Part shown: piece after piece, positions 6,769-14,638 of the stretch | Layout: each line of letters begins with the position of its first letter | Position numbering within the stretch: the stretch's first letter is position 1 | Assembly (NCBI RefSeq): GCF_001905465.1 | Contig: NZ_LISX01000016.1 | Span: 62,001 to 126,000, forward strand | Length of the DNA: 64,000 bases | DNA from: Kitasatospora sp. CB01950 | GTDB taxonomy: Bacteria; Actinomycetota; Actinomycetes; Streptomycetales; Streptomycetaceae | Direction of reading: 5' to 3' | Notes under the pieces: generated by a model | What the model saw: only the letters and a program-made list of their open reading frames with translations | What the model was told of the DNA's origin: nothing | Databases searched by the model: none | Program-made: the position numbers and the translations under genes

Positions 6769-9700
6769 CAGTAGGCCCCGTACAGCGAGTACACGAGGTT
6801 GTCCTTCACAGCGGTTCCGAAGCTCGCGGGGAAGGTGCCGAACGGCACGCTCGCGCTGCTGTAGACGCCGGACCCGGCGGGTCCGGAGCTGTAGTGCATG
6901 TTGTTGACGGTGGAGCTGGTGCCGTTGGAGTTGTAGACCAGCCAGTACGTGGTGTTGGCGGCCAGGGTGTAGCTGATGGAGGCGGTGTTCCAGGCGTTGG
7001 CGCTCAGCGAGCCGACCGAGCTGGTGGCCAGCAGGGCGTCCGGCGAGCCGCCGTTGTCGCTGTAGACGGCGATCTGGAACTGATTGTTGGGCGAGGCGCT
7101 GGTCTGGCCGATGTGCACGTTCAGCGAGGTGAGCGCGATCGGCGCGGCCCCAGTGGTGATCTTCGAGCCGTTGAGGTGGTTGGAGTTGGTGTCGTCGAGC
7201 AGGGTGCCGACGGCGTTGTTGCCGATGGTCTGCGGCGGCGCGCCGGCGGTGGTGAAGGCCGCGGTGTAGGCCGCCGTCTGGGTGTTGCCCGCCAGGTCCT
7301 TCACGTTGGCGACGCTCAGCGTGTAGCCGGTGTTGAGCGAGAGCGCGGCGTTCGGGGTGAAGGTGACGGTGTTGGTCGCGGAGTCCAGCGCGACGGTGCC
7401 GGCCACCGCGGTGCCACCGGTGGTGGTCTTCAGGGTGACGTTGGCGGCGGTGACGGTTGCCGCCTGGACCGGCTCGCTGAAGGAGGCCTTCACCGGAGCG
7501 GTGGCGGCGACGCCGGTGGCACCGTTGGCCGGCACGGAGCCGGTGACGGTCGGCGCGACGGTGTCGGTGCCGTACGTGGCCGTGTAGGAGCCGACGTTGC
7601 CGTCGAAGAACGCGTAGGTGATGCCGTGGATGGTCTCGATCCGGTAGTTGACGGTGGTGGCGCCCTGCTTGATGCCGGTGAGGGTGCCGCCCGCCGAGTT
7701 GACCGGGACCATGGCCCGCAGGCCGTTGGCGCCGCCGGTGATGCTGAAGCTCAGCGTGTTCGCGCTCCACGCCATCCCGGAGAACGCCGAACCGTTGCGG
7801 AAGTCCAGCCAGTTCAGCAGCTGGCGGCCGGAGACCACGGGCGTGCCGTGCGCCTTGGCCGAGGCGACGACCTGGTCGGACGCGGTGGACGCCGCGTAGT
7901 CGGTGTGGATGTTGGCGGTCAGGACGGTGTAGTAGCCCTTGGCGTTGTACGCGTTGTCCAGCAGCGTGTTGACGGTGCTGGGCATGGACTGCCCGGACTC
8001 GTCGGTGAGTTGGGTGGTGGCCTGGTACTCGTTGATGGTCGCGCCGTTGGTGTCCGCGTACTTCATCGGCAGGCCGGTGCCGTTGAAGTAGCCGGGCCGG
8101 TCCTGCACGAAGCTGCCCGGGTAGTAGTAGTAATCGGTGTCCAGCCGGATGCCGTTGGCGAGCTTGGTCTTGGCCTGGGTGGCCCAGTCGTCCCACTCGA
8201 CGCAGTGGGTGCGGGTGCTGTCCGGGTTGGGCAGCGAGGGGTACTTGGCCTTCCAGGCGGCGAGCTGGGTGGTGTAGACGTTCGCCAGGTCGGTGGGGGC
8301 GCCCCACGGCGTGCAGTTGGTGGTGATGTGGGTGCTGATCTCGAAGCCCTGGTCGGAGTAGGCCTTGGCCTGGGCGTCGGTCATCGGCCCGCTGGCGTAG
8401 ACGTTGGACGAGGCGCGCACGCACTCCCAGTTGGCGACGTTGCAGCCGGTCGGGCTCTGCGCGATGTAGCCGTCGAAGCGCCCGGTGGTGCCGCCGATGC
8501 CGTGGTCGTCACCGGTCATCACGACGACGGCCTTGACGTCGCGGGGGAAGTACCAGAACTTCGGCAGCGGCTTCTTGGCGGCGTCCATGGTGGTGACCAG
8601 GTTGCCGAGCAGGCGCTGCTGCTCGTCGGCGATCGGGATCTGCGCCTTGTCGAGGTTGTTCCAGTTGAGCTGTCCGCCGGTGCCGAAGAACATCTCGCTG
8701 GCCTCGATGCCGTCCACGTTGTCGCGCTGCTGGCCGCCCCAGGCGATGTTGCCCTGGCGGGTCTGCACGACGGACCTGGCGAGGTCGAAGGTGAACGCGG
8801 CGGCCTGGCCGGTGCCGACGGTGCGCAGCGTGACGGCCGGGTTGGTGGTGGCGACGGCGGTGTCGCTGTACAGGGTGGCAACGGCGGTGGCGCCGTTCAG
8901 CGTGTACTTGTCCGCGGTGCCGTGGTAGCCCATGGTGTCGGAGGTCAGTCCGGTGCCGGGCGCGGCCGTGGTATCGATCTTCAGGTAGGAGTCGGCCAGC
9001 GTGTCGGTGGTGGCGGTGAGGCCGAGCAGCCCGGCGAGCTGCTTGTCGGGCCGCATCGCGACGAGCCGTCCGCCGCCGTTGACCCAGGTGGTGAACATGG
9101 TGGTCTGGGCGGCCGTCAGCTGGTTCTCCGCGAGCAGCACCACGTCGTACGAGGCGAGCGTGGTGGAGGTGACGGTGCTCAGGTCGGCGGTCTTGTAGTA
9201 GTTCAGGCCCTCGGCCTTGAGGATCTCGCCGTAGTACGAGGTGTACGGGTTGGCCGGGTCGGTGACCAGCAGGATCGGGCCTTCGTTGCCGGGGCCGCTG
9301 CCGGGCGTGGTGCTGCCGCCGCCGGACGGGGTGTAGGTGGCGTAGATGGAGTAGTTGAGGCTGCCGGTGGAGACGGCGCCGAAGCTGCTGGGCCAGGTGC
9401 CGAAGGCCTGGCCGCCGGTGGAGTAGCCGCTCTGGCCGCCGCTGGCGTAGTTGAGGTTGTTGACCGCCGCGGAGACGCCGTTGGAGTTGTACGCCAGCCA
9501 GTAGGGCGTGTTGGGCGCAAGGGTCGCGGTGACCGGCAGGGTGTTCCAGGAGTGCGCGGTGAGCGTGCCCGATGCGGAGGAGCCGAGCAGCGGGCCGGGC
9601 TTGCCGGCGACGTCGCCGTACACCGCGACCTGGTACTGGTCGTTGGGCGTGGCGCCGACGGCGCCCACGTACACGCTGACGCTGTTGACGGCTCCGCCGC

Positions 9701-9884
9701 TGGAGCCGGTCACGAAGCGCGAGGTGTTGATGTAGTTGGAGTCACCGGAGTCGGTGGCGGTGCCGGTCGTGTTGTTGCCGAGTACGGCGGTCGCCGCGTG
9801 TGCCGCGGGCGCCGCCATCAGTCCGGTGGATGCGAGCAGGGCAACGAGCAGCCCGGCGAGTCGTTTTCTGAACCTCAACGCCAA
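6768..9884 (-). CDS. Large secreted multidomain protein: duplicated flanking module, ThuA/GATase-like, deacetylase-like and Ig-like domains
   Basis: 1038 residues. A signal peptide occupies ~1-31 (Arg/Lys start, Leu-rich core, AAPAAHA). Two homologous modules bracket the protein at ~34-184 and ~886-1038; both start LGNNTTGT or IGNNAVGT and contain QYQVAVY/QFQIAVY, WNT, PYWLAYNSNG/TYWLVYNSNG and FGTWPSSFG/FGTFPASFG. Residues ~202-375 look like a ThuA/GATase-like domain (GPILLVTDP, YDVVLLAENQ, WVNGGGRLVAMRP). Residues ~450-700 resemble a NodB-type deacetylase fold (VVVMTGDDHG at ~454-463, GFEISTHITTNC) but lack a clear HxxxH. A Big_5-like Ig domain lies at ~776-879 (PTVTGSVPANGATGV...FTPNAALSLNTGYTL). 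A glycan-directed role outside the cell is likely; the substrate is unknown. It has its own terminator. Confidence 0.8.
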   Translation of the reverse strand: MALRFRKRLAGLLVALLASTGLMAAPAAHAATAVLGNNTTGTATDSGDSNYINTSRFVTGSSGGAVNSVSVYVGAVGATPNDQYQVAVYGDVAGKPGPLLGSSASGTLTAHSWNTLPVTATLAPNTPYWLAYNSNGVSAAVNNLNYASGGQSGYSTGGQAFGTWPSSFGAVSTGSLNYSIYATYTPSGGGSTTPGSGPGNEGPILLVTDPANPYTSYYGEILKAEGLNYYKTADLSTVTSTTLASYDVVLLAENQLTAAQTTMFTTWVNGGGRLVAMRPDKQLAGLLGLTATTDTLADSYLKIDTTAAPGTGLTSDTMGYHGTADKYTLNGATAVATLYSDTAVATTNPAVTLRTVGTGQAAAFTFDLARSVVQTRQGNIAWGGQQRDNVDGIEASEMFFGTGGQLNWNNLDKAQIPIADEQQRLLGNLVTTMDAAKKPLPKFWYFPRDVKAVVVMTGDDHGIGGTTGRFDGYIAQSPTGCNVANWECVRASSNVYASGPMTDAQAKAYSDQGFEISTHITTNCTPWGAPTDLANVYTTQLAAWKAKYPSLPNPDSTRTHCVEWDDWATQAKTKLANGIRLDTDYYYYPGSFVQDRPGYFNGTGLPMKYADTNGATINEYQATTQLTDESGQSMPSTVNTLLDNAYNAKGYYTVLTANIHTDYAASTASDQVVASAKAHGTPVVSGRQLLNWLDFRNGSAFSGMAWSANTLSFSITGGANGLRAMVPVNSAGGTLTGIKQGATTVNYRIETIHGITYAFFDGNVGSYTATYGTDTVAPTVTGSVPANGATGVAATAPVKASFSEPVQAATVTAANVTLKTTTGGTAVAGTVALDSATNTVTFTPNAALSLNTGYTLSVANVKDLAGNTQTAAYTAAFTTAGAPPQTIGNNAVGTLLDDTNSNHLNGSKITTGAAPIALTSLNVHIGQTSASPNNQFQIAVYSDNGGSPDALLATSSVGSLSANAWNTASISYTLAANTTYWLVYNSNGTSSTVNNMHYSSGPAGSGVYSSASVPFGTFPASFGTAVKDNLVYSLYGAY

Positions 9885-10145
9885 CCCCCCAAGGTCGGAT
9901 GACCGGATGAACGGCAGAAGTGCCGCCCTCCGTCCTATCGGCTCCGACCCCGGCGCGTCCGCAGAACCCTCACATCACAGCCACGACTTCCGGCCAACTC
10001 GAACGCGAATGCTCCGCATCCGACCGGTTTGTCTGCACACCTTCAACACACTCCGTCGTGTTCAACAGTTGAACGACCGCCCAGCCCTGTCCGACAGCCC
10101 TCCGACCGACCGCCCAACCCTGCCGAACAGCCCTTCACCGACCGC

Positions 10146-11102
10146 TCAGCCCTTCACCGATCCGGCGAGCAGCCCGCGGACGAAGTAGCGCTGGAGCGCG
10201 AAGAACACCGCCAGCGGCACGATGATCGACAGGAAGGCGCCCGCGGACAGCAGTTCCCAGCGGCTGCCGTTGGAGCCGGACAGCTGGGCGAGTCGGGAGG
10301 TCATCGGCGCGACCGTCGGGTTGCCGCCGGCGAAGGTGAGCGCAACCAGCAGGTCGTTCCACACCCACAGGAACTGGAAGATGGCGAACGAGGCCAGCGC
10401 GGGGGCGCTCAGCGGCAGCACGATCGAGCGGAAGATCTTGAAGTGCGAGGCGCCGTCCACCACGGCGGCCTCCATCAGGTCGCGGGGCAGCTGGGCGATG
10501 AAGTTGTGCAGCAGGAAGATCGCCAGCGGCAGCGCGAACATCGTGTGGGTCAGCCACACCGGCAGGTAGGTGTCCTTCAGGTTGAGCGCCGGGATCACCG
10601 TCACCGAGCCGAGGTGCGCACCGCCGGAGAACAGCCGCAGCAGCGGGATCAGCGCCATCTGCAGCGGCACGATCTGCAGCGCGAAGATCACGAAGAACAG
10701 CGTGTCGCTTCCCTTGAACCGCACCCAGGCCAGCGCGTACGCCGCCATCGCGGCCAGCACCAGCGGGAACACGGTGGCGGGGATGCTGATCGCCACCGAG
10801 TTGACCAGGTACGGCATCAGGCCGCCGGAGGTGCCGAAGGAGTTGTCGAACAGCACCGACCGGTAGTTCTCCAGCCCGAGGTCGGGGTGGACGAACGCCT
10901 CCCACCAGCCGGTGGAGGCGACGTCGCCCTTGGGTCGCAGCGAGGTGACCAGCAGGCCGACGGTCGGAAGCGTCCACAGCGCGGTGACGGCGACCACCAG
11001 GATGCTCGCCAGCGGGCTGCTGAAGGACCGTCGGACGGCCTTCGCGGGCGGCAGTTCGGGCTTCGCGGCCGTGGTGGGGGCGAGGGTGGGCTGGGCGCTC
11101 AT
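10146..11102 (-). CDS. Sugar ABC transporter permease (MalG/CUT1 type)
   Basis: 318 residues from ATG at 11102, which overlaps the upstream permease stop as ATGA, so translation is coupled. Six membrane segments are visible. The EAA loop that docks the ATPase reads EAAVVDGASHFKIFRSIVLPLSAPALAS at ~205-232, matching the CUT1 pattern EAAxxDGAxxxxxFxxIxLPL. The N-terminal ~35 residues are a polar Ala/Pro/Lys extension. Together with the upstream permease and binding lipoprotein it forms a carbohydrate importer. No ATP-binding subunit is encoded nearby; Streptomyces importers of this class usually share MsiK in trans. The substrate is unknown. Confidence 0.93.
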   Translation of the reverse strand: MSAQPTLAPTTAAKPELPPAKAVRRSFSSPLASILVVAVTALWTLPTVGLLVTSLRPKGDVASTGWWEAFVHPDLGLENYRSVLFDNSFGTSGGLMPYLVNSVAISIPATVFPLVLAAMAAYALAWVRFKGSDTLFFVIFALQIVPLQMALIPLLRLFSGGAHLGSVTVIPALNLKDTYLPVWLTHTMFALPLAIFLLHNFIAQLPRDLMEAAVVDGASHFKIFRSIVLPLSAPALASFAIFQFLWVWNDLLVALTFAGGNPTVAPMTSRLAQLSGSNGSRWELLSAGAFLSIIVPLAVFFALQRYFVRGLLAGSVKG

Positions 11103-12124
11103 CGGGTCGCACGCTCCTTGCGCAGCAGGGCGATGTTGTAGACCACCAGCGGGGCCACCGCGAGGAACAGGATCACCGCGAGGGCGCTGCCTCGGCCGTA
11201 GTTGTACTGCTCGAAGCTCTGCGAGTACATCTCGTTGGCGAGCACCTGGGTGCCGAAGTTGCCGCCGGTCATGGTGCGGACGATGTCGAAGGCCTTCAGT
11301 GTGATGATCATGATTGTGGTGAGCACCACCACCAGCGTGGTGCGGATCATCGGCACGGTGACGTGCCGGAACAGCCGCAGGCCGGTGGCCCCGTCGAGCC
11401 GGGCGGCCTCGGTGATCTCGTCCGGGATGGCCTTGATGGCGGCGGACAGCACCACCATGGCGAAGCCGGTCTGCACCCAGACCAGGACGGCCATCAGCAG
11501 GAAGCTGTTCAGCGGCTGGGACAGGATCCAGTTCGGCGGGTCGTCCCAGCCGACCGCGACGGCGAGTTGGCTGAGCAGGCCGACCTGGCTCTGCCCGCTG
11601 CCGCGCGACTCGTACACCAGCTTGAAGACGATCGAGGCGGCCACCAGGGAGACCGCCATCGGCATGAAGATCAGCGACTTCCAGACCGCCTGCCCGCGCA
11701 TCCGGTCCACCATCAGGGCCAGCGCGAGGCCGAGTCCGGTGGCCGTGAGGGGGGCGACGACCAGCCACAGCAGGGTGTTCAGCAGCACCCCGTGGATGGG
11801 TGAACTGGTCAGCGCCCAACCGTAGTTCTTCCCGCCGACGAACTTCGCGCCGTCGGCGTCCAGGAAGCTCAGCACGACGGTGCGCAGCAGCGGCACCACC
11901 AGGCCGGTGAGCAGCAGCACGATCGCCGGGCCGAGCATCAGCACGATCGCCAGCGGCCGGGAGAGGCGTCCGGTGGCGCGGCCGGCCGCGTAGAACACGG
12001 CCAGCAGGACGCCGACGAAGCCCAGCACGGCGGCACCGGTGTTGCCGAACTTGACTGCCGCGTCCTGCCAGAGCGAGTCCGCGAGCTGGAGCGCCGGCCC
12101 GGCGAGCCGGGTGTCGGTGGGCAT
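11099..12124 (-). CDS. Sugar ABC transporter permease (MalF/CUT1 type)
   Basis: 341 residues with about seven to eight membrane segments, including an extra N-terminal pair (VLGFVGVLLAVFYAAGRA, IVLMLGPAIVLLLTGLVVPLL) as in many MalF-type subunits. The cytoplasmic EAA loop is EAARLDGATGLRLFRHVTVPMIRTTLV at ~240-266. ATG at 12124 follows AGGAAGGA. It is the second gene of a three-gene operon (binding protein, this permease, MalG-type permease), 110 bases behind the binding protein with a strong hairpin in that gap, and it overlaps the next gene by 4 bases. It is the heterodimer partner of that permease. Confidence 0.93.
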   Translation of the reverse strand: MPTDTRLAGPALQLADSLWQDAAVKFGNTGAAVLGFVGVLLAVFYAAGRATGRLSRPLAIVLMLGPAIVLLLTGLVVPLLRTVVLSFLDADGAKFVGGKNYGWALTSSPIHGVLLNTLLWLVVAPLTATGLGLALALMVDRMRGQAVWKSLIFMPMAVSLVAASIVFKLVYESRGSGQSQVGLLSQLAVAVGWDDPPNWILSQPLNSFLLMAVLVWVQTGFAMVVLSAAIKAIPDEITEAARLDGATGLRLFRHVTVPMIRTTLVVVLTTIMIITLKAFDIVRTMTGGNFGTQVLANEMYSQSFEQYNYGRGSALAVILFLAVAPLVVYNIALLRKERATR

Positions 12125-12187
12125 GCGCAGGGGTCCTTCCTCAAGACCTGTGGGATCTCAGGACGTTGTGGCTCGGGGCATGGGGAG

Positions 12188-12221
12188 GGCAGCGCGGGCA
12201 GGACCGCCCGCCCGCGCTGCC
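12188..12221 (-). terminator. Intercistronic hairpin between binding protein and permeases
   Basis: GGCAGCGCGGGC and GCCCGCGCTGCC form a perfect 12-bp stem with a 10-base loop, directly after the binding-protein stop codon. Such structures commonly stabilise or partly terminate the first message so that the binding protein is made in excess over the permeases. Confidence 0.7.
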
Positions 12222-12234
12222 CGGGGGCCTCGGC

Positions 12235-13605
12235 CTACTGCGGCCAGGCGGCGTCGATGTCGGCGGCGGTCTTCTGGATCGACTGGCCCTCGGCGAACCA
12301 GGCGGTGAGCGCCTTCCATTCGGCGCCGGCGCCGACCGCGGCGGGCATCAGGTCGGACCCGTCGAAGCGGAAGGTGGCCGTCGGGTCGGTCAGCGACTCG
12401 GCCGACAGCTTGTCGATCGGGTCGGTGTAGAGGCTCTTGTCGACGCCCTGGTTGGCGGACACCCAGCCGGGCGAGACCTTGACCCGGCTGCTCGCCCAGT
12501 CGGAGCTGGACAGGTAGTTCTGCACGGCCTGCACCTCGGGCCGGTCGGAGAACGCGGCGGCGAACTCGCCGCCGCCCTCGACCGGGCTGGTGACCTGCGG
12601 GTTCACCGCGGGCAGGTGGAAGGCGAAGACGTCGCCGTCGGGGCCGATGGCGGTGCCCTTGGGCCACTGCGCCCGGTAGAAGGACGCCTGCTGGAGCATC
12701 GCGCACTTGTTGCTGAGGATCGGCGTGCCGGCGTCCTGGAAGGTGGTGGTGGCGATCGACTTGACGTCGCCGAAGCCGCCGTTGACCCAGGCCGGGTTCT
12801 GCATCCAGTCGGCGACGGTCTTCATCGCGGTGGTGATCTTCTCGTCGGAGAACTTCACCTTGTGGCTGACCCACTGGTCGTAGACGTCGCCGCCGTAGGA
12901 GCCGAGGACGACCTCCTCCAGCCAGTCGGTGGCCGGCCAGCCGGTGGCGGTGCCGGAGCCGATGCCACCGCACCAGGGCTTCGTCGTCCCGGCCTTGGCG
13001 ATCTTGTCGCTGAGCGCCATCAGGTCGGCCCAGGTCTTGGGGACTTCGTACCCGGCGGCCTTGAAGGCCTTCGGCGAGTACCAGACCAGGGACTTCATGT
13101 TGGCGCTCATCGGCGCGGCGTAGAAGGTGCCGTTGACCGACCCGTAGGTCTTCCAGATCGGCGACCACTTGTTCTCGTTGTCGACGGTCTGCTGGGCGGG
13201 CTTGACCACCTTGCCGGTCTTCACCATCTGGGCGAGCAGGCCGGGCTGCGGGATGATCGCCAGGTCGGGGGCGTTGCCGCCGGCCACCCGGACCGGCAGC
13301 TGCGACTCGAAGTCGTTGGAGCCCTCGTAGACGATCTTGATGCCGGTGCAGGAGCTGAAGTCGGCCCAGGACTTCTCCAGCGAGTCCGACTCGGGCGCCA
13401 GGATCGACGCGTACATCGACACCTTGGTACCCGAATGGCCCGCGTAGGGCTGGTACTTGGCGCAGTCACCGGTGAGCGCGGCGGCGGACGAGCCGCCCCC
13501 GCCGCCGGACGAGGAGCTGTTGGAGCAGGCGGCTGTCAGTGCCAGTGCCAGAACTGCCGGTACGGCCAGCAGCCTCCGGCGTCCAGTGGTCACGGGGGTG
13601 GTCAA
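12235..13605 (-). CDS. Sugar-binding lipoprotein of a CUT1 ABC importer
   Basis: 456 residues. A lipoprotein signal peptide ends in the lipobox LTAAC with Cys27, followed by a Ser/Gly linker. The mature part is a family 1 extracellular solute-binding protein: GTKVSMYASI strand, FESQLPVRVAGGNAPDLAIIPQPGLLAQM, YAAPMSANMKSLVWYSPKAF and PKTWADLMALSDKIA are characteristic blocks. The start is TTG at 13605, chosen because AAGGAGGA precedes it by five bases; no ATG lies nearby. It is the first gene of the importer operon. The 182-base upstream region probably holds the promoter and a LacI/ROK-type operator, but no cognate regulator gene is present in the window. Confidence 0.92.
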   Translation of the reverse strand: MTTPVTTGRRRLLAVPAVLALALTAACSNSSSSGGGGGSSAAALTGDCAKYQPYAGHSGTKVSMYASILAPESDSLEKSWADFSSCTGIKIVYEGSNDFESQLPVRVAGGNAPDLAIIPQPGLLAQMVKTGKVVKPAQQTVDNENKWSPIWKTYGSVNGTFYAAPMSANMKSLVWYSPKAFKAAGYEVPKTWADLMALSDKIAKAGTTKPWCGGIGSGTATGWPATDWLEEVVLGSYGGDVYDQWVSHKVKFSDEKITTAMKTVADWMQNPAWVNGGFGDVKSIATTTFQDAGTPILSNKCAMLQQASFYRAQWPKGTAIGPDGDVFAFHLPAVNPQVTSPVEGGGEFAAAFSDRPEVQAVQNYLSSSDWASSRVKVSPGWVSANQGVDKSLYTDPIDKLSAESLTDPTATFRFDGSDLMPAAVGAGAEWKALTAWFAEGQSIQKTAADIDAAWPQ

Positions 13606-13685
13606 TGCGGTCCTCCTTGCAAGGGCATGGACATGCCAGCCGTAAGACGAACAACACTGCGCTGTACCGGAGATGAAGGGTGTAC

Positions 13686-13700
13686 CCAGCCGATCGCTGG
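13686..13700. promoter_or_regulatory. Palindromic candidate operator upstream of the sugar importer
   Basis: CCAGC-CGATC-GCTGG has perfect 5-bp arms around a 5-base centre, 81 bases before the binding-protein start. Its size and position fit a sugar-responsive repressor site, but it is a single short palindrome. Confidence 0.3.
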
Positions 13701-13787
13701 CTCAAAGACGTTAACCCAGTGACCGACCCACGCCAAGGAGCGCGTTCGACCTTCATCCACCAGCACCCCAGTTGTGACCGCGCCGTG

Positions 13788-14354
13788 CTACGAGGCCGCC
13801 GCCCGGCCGTCGGTCGGCAGCGCCTCGGCGTCCCGCTCCAGGGCCGCCAGGTCGACGCCCCGCTCGCGCAGCAGTCGCACCGCCGTGCCGCCGCCCTCGC
13901 GGATCAGGCCGAGCAGCAGATGGCCGGTCTCGATCCGCCGCACCCGCCCGTCGGCCGCGGCGCGCAGCGACAGCGCCATCACCCGTTTGGCCCGGTCGGT
14001 GAACCGCGGCCCGCTCCACCGCGAGCGCCCGCCGGCCGGCGGGGCGTCCAGCGCGCCCGGGCCGAACGTCGACTCGACGGCCTCGCGCACCGCCGCCAGG
14101 TCGATGCCGATCGCCGCCAGCGCGGCGCCGTCATGCTCGGGGTCCGGGCCGCCCAGCGCGCGGGCCACCGCGAGCCGGCCGGCCTCCAGGTCCAGGCCGA
14201 AGCGGCCGAGCAGCCGGGCGGCCGGATCCTGCGGCTGGGCCAGCAGGCCGAGCAGCAGGTGCTCGGTGCCCAGGTGGCGGTGGCCCAGCCGCTGCGCCTC
14301 GTCGCCGGCCAGCGTCACCGTGCGACGGGCCTCCGTCGCGAATCGTTCGAACAT
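13788..14354 (-). CDS. Clp N-terminal-domain protein without ATPase domain
   Basis: 188 residues carrying two Clp N-type repeats. The first is at ~1-65 (FERFATEARRTVTLAGDEAQRLGHRHLGTEHLLLGLLAQ), the second at ~117-175 (FTDRAKRVMALSLRAAADGRVRRIETGHLLLGLIREGGGTAVRLL). In ClpC/ClpA this domain binds adaptors and substrates ahead of the AAA+ rings; here no Walker motifs follow, so it is a stand-alone N domain. It could compete for or deliver ClpC adaptors. It starts one base after the stop of the upstream HTH gene (TGA-A-ATG), so the two are almost surely translated together. Function is inferred only from domain content. Confidence 0.88.
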   Translation of the reverse strand: MFERFATEARRTVTLAGDEAQRLGHRHLGTEHLLLGLLAQPQDPAARLLGRFGLDLEAGRLAVARALGGPDPEHDGAALAAIGIDLAAVREAVESTFGPGALDAPPAGGRSRWSGPRFTDRAKRVMALSLRAAADGRVRRIETGHLLLGLIREGGGTAVRLLRERGVDLAALERDAEALPTDGRAAAS

Positions 14355-14355
14355 T

Positions 14356-14586
14356 TCAGTCCCCTCCCCGGGCGGTCGTCCGCCGCGCGTGCTTCTTGTG
14401 CACCGCCTGCCTGGTGACGCCCAGGCAGACCGCGATGTCGTGCCACGACCAGCCCTTGCCGCGGGCGTTGCCGACCTGGAGTTCCTCCAGCCGGTCGGCC
14501 AGATCGCGCAGGGCCCGGACGGCGCGCAGGCCGATGGCCGGGTCGCCGCTGCTCGCGTCGGCCGCGAGCTGTCTCGTCTCGCTCAT
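14356..14586 (-). CDS. Small helix-turn-helix protein, likely regulator of the Clp_N pair
   Basis: 76 residues from ATG at 14586 (MSETRQLAADA). The C-terminal half is a sigma-4/MerR-like HTH: GWSWHDIAVCLGVTRQAVHKKHARR at ~48-72, preceded by an amphipathic helix (ALRDLADRLEELQVGNARG) that may dimerise. No Shine-Dalgarno precedes the ATG. A -10 box, TATGTT, ends only six bases before it, which predicts a leaderless mRNA. Two GTCAAC-N4-GTTGAC palindromes overlap the -10 and -35, so the protein is probably an autorepressor of itself and the coupled Clp_N gene. The regulator role is inferred from size, motif and operator placement. Confidence 0.8.
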   Translation of the reverse strand: MSETRQLAADASSGDPAIGLRAVRALRDLADRLEELQVGNARGKGWSWHDIAVCLGVTRQAVHKKHARRTTARGGD

Positions 14587-14589
14587 GAT

Positions 14590-14605
14590 GTCAACATAGG
14601 TTGAC
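14590..14605. promoter_or_regulatory. Operator palindrome 1 of the HTH/Clp_N operon
   Basis: GTCAAC-ATAG-GTTGAC, perfect 6-bp arms with a 4-base spacer, covers the -10 box (TATGTT on the minus strand) and ends four bases from the start codon. It is identical in arms and spacing to the copy at 14618. Confidence 0.75.
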
Positions 14606-14622
14606 ACGATCGGGGCCGTCAA
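14593..14622 (-). promoter_or_regulatory. Promoter of the HTH/Clp_N operon, predicted leaderless
   Basis: On the minus strand -35 TTGACG (14617-14622) and -10 TATGTT (14593-14598) are separated by 18 bases. The start codon begins seven bases after the -10, so transcription should begin at or next to the A of ATG. Confidence 0.65.
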
Positions 14623-14633
14623 CCCCGGTTGAC
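14618..14633. promoter_or_regulatory. Operator palindrome 2 of the HTH/Clp_N operon
   Basis: GTCAAC-CCCG-GTTGAC, the same arms and spacer length as copy 1, overlaps the -35 box. The two centres are 28 bases apart, slightly under three helical turns. Confidence 0.75.
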
Positions 14634-14638
14634 AGAAA

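Noticed and set aside
5079-9902. A 1607-codon open frame on the plus strand
   Set aside because: It lies opposite two well-supported minus-strand genes (DUF4173-type protein and secreted protein). Its translation is Gly/Val/Arg-biased low complexity with no domain, as expected of an antisense shadow in very GC-rich DNA.
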